Position numbers and translations under genes: made by a program. 64,000 bases of DNA from Lachnospiraceae bacterium (GTDB lineage: Bacteria; Bacillota; Clostridia; Lachnospirales; Lachnospiraceae): NCBI GenBank assembly GCA_017621075.1, contig JAGATV010000037.1:55001-119000 (forward strand), given 5' to 3'. This document shows positions 56,621 to 64,000 of the stretch, one piece after another. The notes below the pieces were generated by a model. That model had not been told where the DNA came from. It saw only the letters and a program-made list of their open reading frames with translations, and searched no databases. Within the stretch, counting starts at the first letter, position 1, and every line of letters starts with the position of its first letter.

Positions 56621-59470
56621 ATGGAAGAGAACAAGAAAATGCGCCCCCGGGAATACATTAAGATCCGAGGCGCAAAAGAACATAATTTGAAGAATATTGA
56701 TGTAGATATCCCGAGGAATGAGTTGGTAGTTCTGACAGGAATGTCAGGTTCTGGCAAGTCATCTTTGGCTTTTGATACGATTTATGCAGAGGGGCAGAGA
56801 AGGTACATGGAGTCCTTGTCCTCCTATGCCCGCCAGTTTTTGGGGCAGATGGAAAAGCCCAATGTAGAGCGCATCGATGGACTGTCACCGGCCATTTCCA
56901 TTGACCAGAAATCCACCAACCGAAATCCCCGCTCCACGGTGGGCACAGTCACGGAGATCTACGATTATTTCAGGCTCCTGTATGCCAGGATCGGAATTCC
57001 CCATTGTCCTCAGTGTGGCAGAATGATCGCGAGACAGAGCGTGGACCAGATGGTGGATCAGGTGATGAATCTGCCGGAAGGCACCAAGATACAACTGTTG
57101 GCGCCGGTGGTCCGGGGCCGCAAAGGCGAGCATGTGAAGGTGTTGGAGCGGGCGAAGAAAAGCGGTTATGTCCGAGTACGCATTGATGGAAGTATGTATG
57201 AGCTGACGGAAGAGATCAAGCTGGACAAGAATATCAAACATAACATTGACATTGTGGTGGACAGGCTGGTGGTAAAGCCGGGGATCGAGAGGAGACTGGC
57301 CGACTCTGTTGAGAGTGTACTGGATCTGGCGGAGGGCCTTCTGGTGGTGGATATCATTGGCGGAGAGCCCATGACTTTCAGCCAGAGTTTTTCCTGTCCG
57401 GATTGCGGTATCAGCGTCAGCGAGGTGGAGCCCAGGAGCTTTTCCTTTAACAATCCCTTTGGCGCCTGCCCGGATTGCTTCGGTCTGGGGTACAAGATGG
57501 AATTTGACGTGGACCTGATGATCCCTGACAAGAGCCTGAGCATCAATCAGGGGGCCATTGCCGTGACGGGCTGGCAGTCCTGCGCGGACAAGGGCAGCTT
57601 TACCAATGCTGTTTTACAAGCCCTTTGCAAGGAGTACCATTTTGATCTGGACACTCCCTTTGAGGAGTACCCTGATCATGTAAAAAATGTCCTGCTTAAC
57701 GGAACTGACGGAAAGGAAGTGGAGGTCCATTATGCGGGACAGCGGGGCAGGGGTGTCTATCCCGTTGCCTTTGAGGGACTGGTCCGCAATGTACAGCGCA
57801 AATACCGGGAAACCTTTTCGGACACCATGAAGCAGGAGTATGAGAGCTTCATGCGCATCACCCCTTGTACGACATGCGGCGGGATGCGTCTGAAAAAGGA
57901 ATCTCTTGCAGTGACCGTCTGCGATAAGAATATTTTTGAGGTGACTTCTCTTTCTGTCAGGGATTTACAGGATTTTCTGGAAAATATGACCCTCACGGAC
58001 CAGCAGCAGTTCATCGGAAGGCAGATTTTAAAGGAAATCCGGGCGAGAGTCAGCTTTTTGGTAGATGTGGGACTGGATTATCTGTCTTTGGTGCGGGCTA
58101 CCTCCACTCTGTCAGGGGGTGAGGCACAGCGTATCCGTCTGGCGACCCAGATCGGTTCCGGCCTGGTAGGAGTCTGCTATATCCTGGACGAGCCCAGCAT
58201 CGGTCTGCATCAGAGGGATAACGACAAGTTGTTGAATACCTTAAAGAATCTTCGGGATCTGGGCAATACCCTGATCGTAGTGGAACATGACGAGGATACC
58301 ATGCTGGCAGCAGATTATGTGGTGGATATCGGCCCCGGTGCAGGCTCACACGGCGGAGAAGTGGTAGCCTGCGGAACGGCCGAGGAGATCATGAAAGTGC
58401 CGCAGTCCGTTACCGGACAGTATTTAAGCGGTGTCAAAAAGATCCCAATCCCGGACGCCAGACGCAAACCAACGGGCTGGATCAAGGTGTTGGGGGCCAG
58501 GGAGAACAATCTGAAAAATATCGACGTAGAATTCCCTCTGGGGGTAGTGACCTGTGTTACGGGAGTATCCGGCTCCGGCAAGAGCTCGCTGGTGAATGAG
58601 ATCCTCTACAAACATCTGGCCAGGGATTTGAACCGCGCAAGATGCATTCCGGGAAAACACAAGGGGATTGAAGGCATGGAACAACTGGACAAGGTCATTG
58701 ATATTGACCAGTCCCCTATCGGCCGTACGCCCCGTTCCAATCCGGCCACTTACACCGGAGTCTTTGATCAGATCCGTGACCTCTTTGCGTCCACGGCAGA
58801 TGCAAAGGCCAAGGGGTATGGCAAGGGGCGTTTCAGCTTCAATGTGAAGGGGGGGCGATGTGAAGCCTGCAGCGGTGACGGCATCGTCAAGATCGAGATG
58901 CATTTTCTGCCGGATGTGTATGTGCCTTGTGAGGTCTGTGGCGGCAAACGATATAACCGTGAGACCCTGGATGTAAAATATAAAGGTAAGAGTATTTTTG
59001 ACGTGCTGGATATGACGGTGGAGGAGGCTGTGAAATTCTTTGAGAATGTCCCTTCCATCCGTAACAAGATAGAGACTCTTTATGATGTGGGACTTTCTTA
59101 TCTGAAACTGGGGCAGCCTTCCACCACGCTGTCCGGCGGGGAAGCCCAGCGTATCAAACTGGCTGCAGAGCTGAGTCGCCGCAGTACCGGCAAGACTATT
59201 TATATTTTGGACGAGCCCACTACAGGACTGCATTTTGCGGATGTGCACAAGCTTGTGGAGATCCTGCACCGGCTGGCTGATGGCGGCAATACAGTCATTG
59301 TCATCGAACACAATCTGGATGTCATCAAGACAGCAGACTATATCATTGACATTGGACCGGAGGGCGGCGATAAGGGTGGTACGGTCATTGCCAAGGGAAC
59401 TCCCGAGGAGGTGGCCGGCAATAAGAAGTCTTATACGGGACAGTATATCAAGAAGATGCTGGAGAAGTAA
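56621..59470 (+). CDS. uvrA: Excinuclease ABC subunit UvrA
   Basis: 949-residue tandem ABC ATPase that loads UvrB on damaged DNA. It has two Walker A motifs ([14 protein letters not shown] near residue 37 and [13 protein letters not shown] near residue 648), two signature motifs ([16 protein letters not shown] and [15 protein letters not shown]), and zinc-binding cysteine pairs (CPDCG...[14 protein letters not shown]...CEVCGG). Length is typical. Together with uvrB it forms the usual Firmicutes pair; uvrC is not in the window. Confidence 0.97.
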   Translation: MEENKKMRPREYIKIRGAKEHNLKNIDVDIPRNELVVLTGMSGSGKSSLAFDTIYAEGQRRYMESLSSYARQFLGQMEKPNVERIDGLSPAISIDQKSTNRNPRSTVGTVTEIYDYFRLLYARIGIPHCPQCGRMIARQSVDQMVDQVMNLPEGTKIQLLAPVVRGRKGEHVKVLERAKKSGYVRVRIDGSMYELTEEIKLDKNIKHNIDIVVDRLVVKPGIERRLADSVESVLDLAEGLLVVDIIGGEPMTFSQSFSCPDCGISVSEVEPRSFSFNNPFGACPDCFGLGYKMEFDVDLMIPDKSLSINQGAIAVTGWQSCADKGSFTNAVLQALCKEYHFDLDTPFEEYPDHVKNVLLNGTDGKEVEVHYAGQRGRGVYPVAFEGLVRNVQRKYRETFSDTMKQEYESFMRITPCTTCGGMRLKKESLAVTVCDKNIFEVTSLSVRDLQDFLENMTLTDQQQFIGRQILKEIRARVSFLVDVGLDYLSLVRATSTLSGGEAQRIRLATQIGSGLVGVCYILDEPSIGLHQRDNDKLLNTLKNLRDLGNTLIVVEHDEDTMLAADYVVDIGPGAGSHGGEVVACGTAEEIMKVPQSVTGQYLSGVKKIPIPDARRKPTGWIKVLGARENNLKNIDVEFPLGVVTCVTGVSGSGKSSLVNEILYKHLARDLNRARCIPGKHKGIEGMEQLDKVIDIDQSPIGRTPRSNPATYTGVFDQIRDLFASTADAKAKGYGKGRFSFNVKGGRCEACSGDGIVKIEMHFLPDVYVPCEVCGGKRYNRETLDVKYKGKSIFDVLDMTVEEAVKFFENVPSIRNKIETLYDVGLSYLKLGQPSTTLSGGEAQRIKLAAELSRRSTGKTIYILDEPTTGLHFADVHKLVEILHRLADGGNTVIVIEHNLDVIKTADYIIDIGPEGGDKGGTVIAKGTPEEVAGNKKSYTGQYIKKMLEK

Positions 59471-59471
59471 A

Positions 59472-59499
59472 AGTCGGAAAGCTATAGAGCTTTCCGACT
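59472..59499 (-). terminator. Hairpin between convergent uvrA and the lipoprotein protease
   Basis: Perfect 12-bp stem AGTCGGAAAGCT (59472-59483) / AGCTTTCCGACT (59488-59499), loop ATAG. On the minus strand it is followed by TTTTA and encloses the stop codon of the minus-strand gene. The plus side has no T-run, so it works best for the minus strand. Confidence 0.8.
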
Positions 59500-60792
59500 C
59501 CAGTCCTCCACAGGGATATAGATATCATAAAATCCATTATAGTTGATCTCATTGGAGTTACCGTAATAGTAATAGTCCAAATAGCTGAACACGATCAATT
59601 CGGCATCGTCAGGGATCAGGAAGATCAACTGACCGGAAGTGCTGTCTGAGATAACGTACTCATCAGGCAACTGACCGGAAGTGATGCCGCTTTCCAAAGG
59701 TTCGGCATATTCATTGCCCCAGTATACGGCAAAATCTGAAGCATACATATCAACAGGGTCCTTTGAGACAGAATCCATAGTCACATCAATGATGGCGAAC
59801 TGATACCCGTTGGGAGCAGCTTCCCCCTCCAGGACAGGAGTAAAAAGCACGGAATCGATCTTCAGATAAAAGAAAGTGGTTTCAATCGTTTCATCGACCG
59901 CAAATTCATAAATGGGAATGTCGTCTGTACTTGCGGAAGAAATGCTGCCGGAGGAAACCAGATCCGCAGAGCAGGTGATATCGGAAACCTTACCGTTGTT
60001 GATCTGCTCCAGAAAACTGGATGCGCTGTGGGCCATGCGGGTACTTCCGTTACTGCCTATATGGATAGCGATTACCTCGCCATACTCGTTGATCACGGGA
60101 GCACCGCTTGCACCATTGGTTCCGTATTTTTCATCCAAAGTGTAAGCAAGGATACCGCCCTTATCTGAAATGACAGTTGCTTCATAAACACAATTCTCAT
60201 GGACATCATCGGTGTCCCAAAGATTGGCCAACAGATAAACCGTATCACCTGCCTTGACCTTGTGGGTTGACAGGGGCAGGGTCTTAAGATCGTCATTCCC
60301 CTGGATGGTAAATGCGGAAACGTCCTTGTCAATATCGGGAACGGGAGCGGCATCTTCAATGATCAGGCAGTTTTTTAAGGTTGCTCCGGTCTCTTCAAAG
60401 GTGCAGGCATTATATACGACACCGCCGGTGATGTACTTAGGCAGATCGCTGCCGGGAAAATGACTGTCATCTTCCGGTACCAGATAGTGAAATGCAGAGA
60501 CCAGAAGCTTTTCTCCATGGACCTTGGAGTCCATCAAAAAAGAGGTGCCTGAAGTAAAGACATCATCCTCGGTATACCATTCTACGTTAAAGATGCAGTT
60601 TGCAGCCAGGTCCTCGATTTCTGCCATGGTCAGTTTTTCTCCCGATGCTTCGGTGGAATCGGAAGCCTGCTCCCTGTTCAGGCCATTTTGCAGGATTTGA
60701 TGTGTAACCTGTGATGCAGAACAGCCGGTCAGCAGGATGCCGGAAAGCAGAAGTCCCAGAACGAGGGATTTCCTGAAAGAACGGAATTTCAA
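59482..60792 (-). CDS. Trypsin-like serine protease lipoprotein
   Basis: 436-residue predicted lipoprotein (lipobox LLTGC, Cys about residue 24). Residues about 60-270 look like a chymotrypsin-fold protease: LLVSAFHYLVP places a His after a hydrophobic strand, DKDVSAFTI gives the Asp, and GTNGASGAPVINEYGEVIAIHIG holds the GxSGxP nucleophile. This triad reading is by motif only. The C-terminal 150 residues (ETTFFYLKIDSVLFTP...YQFAIIDVTMDSVSKDPVDMYASDFAVYW) resemble a DUF4352-type immunoglobulin-like domain. The substrate is unknown. Its stop lies inside the shared terminator with uvrA. Confidence 0.75.
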   Translation of the reverse strand: MKFRSFRKSLVLGLLLSGILLTGCSASQVTHQILQNGLNREQASDSTEASGEKLTMAEIEDLAANCIFNVEWYTEDDVFTSGTSFLMDSKVHGEKLLVSAFHYLVPEDDSHFPGSDLPKYITGGVVYNACTFEETGATLKNCLIIEDAAPVPDIDKDVSAFTIQGNDDLKTLPLSTHKVKAGDTVYLLANLWDTDDVHENCVYEATVISDKGGILAYTLDEKYGTNGASGAPVINEYGEVIAIHIGSNGSTRMAHSASSFLEQINNGKVSDITCSADLVSSGSISSASTDDIPIYEFAVDETIETTFFYLKIDSVLFTPVLEGEAAPNGYQFAIIDVTMDSVSKDPVDMYASDFAVYWGNEYAEPLESGITSGQLPDEYVISDSTSGQLIFLIPDDAELIVFSYLDYYYYGNSNEINYNGFYDIYIPVEDWSRKAL

Positions 60793-60839
60793 TTTTTTTA
60801 CCTCCTCATATAGTTTAATTGGTAGAAAACATAGTATAA

Positions 60840-60868
60840 ATATTACAAGAGACGTAAAATATTGTCAA
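60840..60868 (-). promoter_or_regulatory. Promoter of the lipoprotein protease gene
   Basis: Minus strand: -35 TTGACA (complement of 60863-60868), 17 bases, -10 TAATAT (complement of 60840-60845), about 48 bases before the start codon. Confidence 0.7.
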
Positions 60869-60879
60869 TGAAAAACGAT

Positions 60880-60995
60880 GTTGCCTCTAAAGTTTTGGCA
60901 GGACGCAGCCGAAGTATAAGATAAGAATTAAGAGCATGGACGCAGAGACCGGGACGGAAGGAACCGTTCTATTTCCTGTGTCCCATTTTATTTTT
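60880..60995 (+). ncRNA. Structured intergenic element of unknown class
   Basis: In the 331-base gap before mbl, a TGCC/GGCA hairpin (about 60881-60900) is followed by two copies of GGACGCAG (60901-60908, 60938-60945). Then comes a terminator-like stem GGGAC..AGGAA / TTCCT..GTCCC (60951-60984) and a T-rich tract to 60995. The plus-strand T-tract suggests a plus-strand RNA ending there. No known riboswitch core is recognised and no convincing promoter is seen upstream, so the call is tentative. Confidence 0.35.
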
Positions 60996-61015
60996 AAAAA
61001 TTTTATAAACCCTCT

Positions 61016-61043
61016 ATGAAAACGGCTAAATATCAGTTATAAT
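61016..61043 (+). promoter_or_regulatory. Probable promoter of mbl-flhO-flhP
   Basis: Perfect -10 TATAAT (61038-61043) with a weak -35 ATGAAA (61016-61021) at 16 bases. It gives a leader of about 75 bases before ATG 61124; GAAAGGGG precedes the start. Confidence 0.5.
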
Positions 61044-61123
61044 GTACTATGTATGACTAAACGGCAAAGACGTAGGCTATGATTATAATAGGATAGATAC
61101 CATCAGAAAGGGGTATAAAATTT

Positions 61124-62113
61124 ATGCAGTGTACAGATATCGGAATCGATTTAGGAACAGCCAGTATACTTGTTTACATCAGAGGAAAGGGTGTTGTGCT
61201 GAAAGAGCCCTCTGTTGTTGCTTTTGATAGAGATACCAATAAGATCAAGGCGATCGGTGAAGATGCCCGCCTGATGCTGGGAAGGACTCCCGGCAATATC
61301 GTGGCAGTCAGACCCCTTCGCCAGGGTGTTATCTCTGACTATCGTGTCACGGAGAAAATGATGAAGTATTTCATCCAGAAGGCTCTGGGCAAGAGGACTT
61401 TCCGCAAACCCCGCATTGCGGTGTGCGTACCCAGCGGAGTTACGGAAGTGGAGAAGAAGGCAGTAGAGGATGCTACTTATCAGGCAGGAGCAAGAGAGGT
61501 ATCCATCATCGAGGAACCTATTGCGGCAGCCATCGGTGCAGGCATTGATATTTCCAAACCCTGCGGCAATATGATCGTAGATATCGGCGGCGGTACTTCC
61601 GACATAGCAGTGATCTCCCTGGGCGGCACGGTAGTCAGCGCTTCTATCAAGATCGCAGGAGATGATTTTGACGAAGCGATCGTCCGTTACATGCGTAAAA
61701 AACATAATCTTCTCATTGGTGAAAGAACAGCAGAAGATCTGAAGATCAAGATCGGAAGCGCTTATAAGAGATCAGAAGTGGATTACATGGATGTCAGGGG
61801 ACGCAACCTGGTGACGGGACTGCCCAAGACAGTTACCGTATCCTCCGAGGAGACCGAGGAGGCGTTGCGGGAGACGACAGCTCAGATCGTGGAGACCATC
61901 CACAGCGTGTTGGAGAAGACTCCTCCGGAATTGGCTGCGGACATTGCAGACAGAGGTATCGTTCTGACCGGTGGAGGAAGCCTTCTGCGAGGACTGGAGG
62001 AACTGATCTCTGCCAAGACGGGAATCAATACCATGACCGCAGAAGATCCCATGACTGCCGTTGCTATCGGCACCGGCAAGTATGTGGAGTTCATTGCGGG
62101 TTACAGAGAGTAA
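61124..62113 (+). CDS. mbl: MreB/Mbl family rod shape-determining protein
   Basis: 329-residue bacterial actin that guides lateral wall synthesis. Phosphate-binding motifs are GIDLGTASILVYIRGKG and MIVDIGGGTSDIAVISLGG; the adenosine motif is VLTGGGSLLRGLEELI. The gene order mbl-flhO-flhP is that of Bacillus, which favours the Mbl paralogue over MreB of the mreBCD operon. The start TAC..DIGIDLG is short and lacks the usual N-terminal amphipathic helix. Confidence 0.9.
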   Translation: MQCTDIGIDLGTASILVYIRGKGVVLKEPSVVAFDRDTNKIKAIGEDARLMLGRTPGNIVAVRPLRQGVISDYRVTEKMMKYFIQKALGKRTFRKPRIAVCVPSGVTEVEKKAVEDATYQAGAREVSIIEEPIAAAIGAGIDISKPCGNMIVDIGGGTSDIAVISLGGTVVSASIKIAGDDFDEAIVRYMRKKHNLLIGERTAEDLKIKIGSAYKRSEVDYMDVRGRNLVTGLPKTVTVSSEETEEALRETTAQIVETIHSVLEKTPPELAADIADRGIVLTGGGSLLRGLEELISAKTGINTMTAEDPMTAVAIGTGKYVEFIAGYRE

Positions 62114-62170
62114 ACTCCGATTTTTTTGGGGGCCCATCACAGGAGATCGGTAGATTACGGGAGGTGGCAA

Positions 62171-62950
62171 ATGTTTAAAGGTTTATATACCGCATACACA
62201 GGCCTGGTGAATGAACAGAACAGAATGGATGTCATGGCGAACAGCCTGGCAAATGTCACCACAGTAGGATTTAAAAAGGAAGGGAGTACCAGCCAATCCT
62301 TTGATGATATCCTGACCGTGAAACTGAAGGATGAGTCGGTGGGACTCAGAACGGTACAGCGTACCGGCATCAACAATCCCGGAGTTAAGATCGGGGAAAA
62401 TTATACCGATTATACGCAGGGGTCTTTCCGCATTACAGGAAACACTTATGATCTGGCTTTGTCGGGAAATGGTTTCTTCGCTATCGAGTTTACCAATAAG
62501 GCTGGAGAGACCAGCACTAAGTATACTCGTGCCGGCCAGTTCACTTTGAATAAGGAAGGATATCTGGTGACCCAGGAGGGTGATTATGTACTGGATACCC
62601 AGAACCGAAGGATCAAGCTGGATACTTTGAAGGATTCGGCCATCAGTACGGACGGGACCATCAGTCAGGACGGACGTGCTGTGGCAAAGATCCAGGTGAC
62701 TGACTTTGAGGACTATGATTATCTGGAACGATATGGGGAGACCTACTTTGAGCCTGTGGAGGGAGCCAAGACCGTCGCAGCGGATGCGGAGGTGAATTCC
62801 GGTTATCTGGAAATGGCCAATGTGCAGAGCGTACAGGAGATGGTGAACATGATCGCCATTACCCGGGCTTATGAGAGCAATCAGAAAATCGTGCAGACCT
62901 ATGATGATACCATGGATGTGGCAGTGAACCAGTTGGGACGGCTCAGCTAA
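62171..62950 (+). CDS. flgF: Flagellar hook-basal body protein FlhO/FlgF-like
   Basis: 259-residue rod/hook family protein. N-terminal MFKGLYTAYTGLVNEQNRMDVMANSLANVTTVGFKKEG is the flagellar rod N-terminal motif (PF00460); the centre has LALSGNGFFAI and FTLNKEGYLVT; the C-terminus ends NVQSVQEMVNMIAITRAYESNQKIVQTYD (PF06429). It forms part of the distal rod. ATG 62171 has GGGAGG at good spacing; an in-frame start at 62126 is rejected. The Ser at the LSGNGFF position and length match FlhO. Confidence 0.9.
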   Translation: MFKGLYTAYTGLVNEQNRMDVMANSLANVTTVGFKKEGSTSQSFDDILTVKLKDESVGLRTVQRTGINNPGVKIGENYTDYTQGSFRITGNTYDLALSGNGFFAIEFTNKAGETSTKYTRAGQFTLNKEGYLVTQEGDYVLDTQNRRIKLDTLKDSAISTDGTISQDGRAVAKIQVTDFEDYDYLERYGETYFEPVEGAKTVAADAEVNSGYLEMANVQSVQEMVNMIAITRAYESNQKIVQTYDDTMDVAVNQLGRLS

Positions 62951-63005
62951 AGGTTTTGATCACATTGACAGGATAGGGTGCTGAGAACAGGCAGGAGGAT
63001 ACGGT

Positions 63006-63821
63006 ATGGTACGGAGTTTATGGACGGCAGCTACCGGAATGATCGCACAGCAGACCAATGTGGATACCATTGCCAACAATCTGGCAAATGTGAACACTAC
63101 GGGTTATAAGACACAGGTAAATGAGTTCAAGAGTCTGTTATATCAGACCATTCAGACAAAGACTACTTCGGCAAACGGTGAGGCCAAACCCAGCAGTGCG
63201 CAGGTAGGGCTTGGCGTACGGAATGCTTCGATTTCCTCTGTGTTTAAGGAAGGAAATCTGCTGGCATCCGACAGCGACACGGCGTTTGCCATTGACGGAA
63301 AAGGTTTCTTTGCTGTAAGAGGCGAAGATGGCAATACCTATTATACCAGGAACGGCAATTTTAAATTTACGCTTGCCACCAACGGCAATATGTTGGCCAC
63401 CTCCGAGGGACTTCCCGTGCTGGACAGCACAGGAAAACCTATCGTGTTGGATCAGAAGTATGTGGTGAGTAATATCACCGTGTCTAAGGACGGAAGCCTG
63501 TGCTATCCGGATGAAAAAAATAATCCACAGCCGATTGGGATCACCATCGGTGTATTCCAGTTTAACAATCCCAACGGTCTGGAAAAACTGAGTGACAGCC
63601 GTTATCAGCAGACAGCGGCCAGCGGTCCTGCACTGAACGAGGCTACCAACAACGCTCTGGAGAAGAGCAGCGTTATCCAGGGATATCTGGAGGGTTCCAA
63701 TGTACAGGTCGTGGATGAAATGGTCAATATGATCGTGGCGCAACGCGCTTACGAATTGAATTCCAAAGCAATCACAGCATCAGACGAGATGCTCCAGCAG
63801 GCCAACAACCTGCGAAGGTAG
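63006..63821 (+). CDS. flgG: Flagellar distal rod protein FlhP/FlgG
   Basis: 271-residue rod protein: MVRSLWTAATGMIAQQTNVDTIANNLANVNTTGYKTQ at the start, AIDGKGFFAV and YTRNGNFKFTLATNGNMLATSEG in the middle, and YLEGSNVQVVDEMVNMIVAQRAYELNSKAI at the end. These are the hallmarks of FlgG. Together with the preceding gene it is the only flagellar pair in the window, in the Bacillus-like mbl context. AGGAGG precedes ATG 63006. Confidence 0.93.
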   Translation: MVRSLWTAATGMIAQQTNVDTIANNLANVNTTGYKTQVNEFKSLLYQTIQTKTTSANGEAKPSSAQVGLGVRNASISSVFKEGNLLASDSDTAFAIDGKGFFAVRGEDGNTYYTRNGNFKFTLATNGNMLATSEGLPVLDSTGKPIVLDQKYVVSNITVSKDGSLCYPDEKNNPQPIGITIGVFQFNNPNGLEKLSDSRYQQTAASGPALNEATNNALEKSSVIQGYLEGSNVQVVDEMVNMIVAQRAYELNSKAITASDEMLQQANNLRR

Positions 63822-63830
63822 CGAGCCAAA

Positions 63831-63857
63831 CGCCTGGCGGGCATGCTTGCATGCCCG
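63831..63857. repeat. GC-rich palindrome after flgG
   Basis: GGGCATGC-TT-GCATGCCC (63839-63856), a perfect 8-bp inverted repeat with flanking GC-rich sequence and no T-run. Marks the start of a GC-rich repeat region. Confidence 0.7.
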
Positions 63858-63903
63858 GCTAGGCACTTGGCGAGCACAAGGCATGAGCGCAGGGCGCAGC
63901 CCG

Positions 63904-63998
63904 GAGCGAATGTCGGCTTGCGAAGCAAGGCGCTTCGCAGGGAAGAGCCATGGAGAGCGAATGTCGGCTTGCGAAGCAAGGCGCTTCGCAGGGAAGAG
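63904..63998. repeat. Tandem 51-bp repeat with internal palindrome
   Basis: Two identical 44-base copies, 63904-63947 and 63955-63998, separated by CCATGGA (period 51). Each contains the inverted repeat GCGAAGC / GCTTCGC. The array runs to the window edge and may continue. Composition is far more GC-rich than the genes around it. Confidence 0.9.
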
Positions 63999-64000
63999 TC

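Noticed and set aside
60901-60995. Second c-di-GMP-I riboswitch upstream of mbl and flagellar genes
   Set aside because: ACGCAG boxes resemble part of the GEMM core, but the GGCAAACC segment and GNRA tetraloop stem are absent.
63904-63998. CRISPR array
   Set aside because: Repeat units are separated by only 7 bases with identical content; there are no unique spacers and no cas genes.

Overview
The window looks like a chromosomal segment of a Gram-positive anaerobe of the Lachnospiraceae (Clostridia). Supporting signs are moderate GC, the CIRCE-controlled hrcA-grpE-dnaK-dnaJ operon, RNase J, IreB, an mbl-flhO-flhP flagellar block, glutamine synthetase III, a c-di-GMP-I riboswitch, and Firmicutes-type TTGACA-17-TATAAT promoters with strong AGGAGG ribosome binding sites. 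The family assignment is inferred from gene content and order, not from a marker-gene search.

Layout. 1-5.0 kb: heat-shock operon. 5.0-7.2 kb: two minus-strand genes, a membrane protein with its own C-terminal J-domain and a lipoprotein. 7.3-8.9 kb: O-antigen-ligase-like membrane protein. 8.9-15.0 kb: protein, rRNA and tRNA modification (prmA, rsmE, a cysteine desulfurase cut by an in-frame TAG, thiI, mtaB) with an HPr-like gene lacking the phospho-histidine. 15-20.8 kb: the ireB-ruvX-DUF1292 set, RNase J, a YlbF protein, a short MltG-like protein, and the tRNA U34 modification pair trmR/trhP. 20.8-25.4 kb: two tandem glutamine synthetase III genes of equal length, the second behind an attenuator-like leader. 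25.4-33.7 kb: GT-C glycosyltransferase, tRNA-Gln(CTG), CotH-like protein, CPBP protease, acyl-ACP thioesterase, CvfB, YjfB and a PucR/CdaR-type regulator. 33.7-38.1 kb: ftsE-ftsX-M23 hydrolase-ctpA, a cell-wall remodelling set. 38.1-41.1 kb: blaI/blaR1-like pair behind a double palindromic operator that also forms a terminator.

41.1-45.6 kb is the main accessory region. A c-di-GMP-I riboswitch with terminator precedes a decayed gene for a very large secreted protein (two CBM2-like modules, thrombospondin-3-type calcium repeats, a C-type lectin domain, and a separate AT-rich C-terminal domain). A small membrane-anchored protein gene follows. Behind that lies a degenerate second copy of both the C-terminal domain end and the small gene. 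This is the layout expected of a polymorphic toxin/immunity cassette array; the toxin role is inferred.

45.6-54.5 kb: TSUP transporter, a complete polar amino acid ABC transporter behind an attenuator leader similar to the glnN one, two cytidylate-kinase-like paralogues, a PfkB kinase, a nitrilase fragment joined to an orphan oppF, and a polysaccharide deacetylase. 54.6-59.5 kb: uvrB-uvrA. 59.5-60.8 kb: minus-strand trypsin-like lipoprotein. 61.1-63.8 kb: mbl-flhO-flhP. The window ends in GC-rich palindromic 51-bp repeats.
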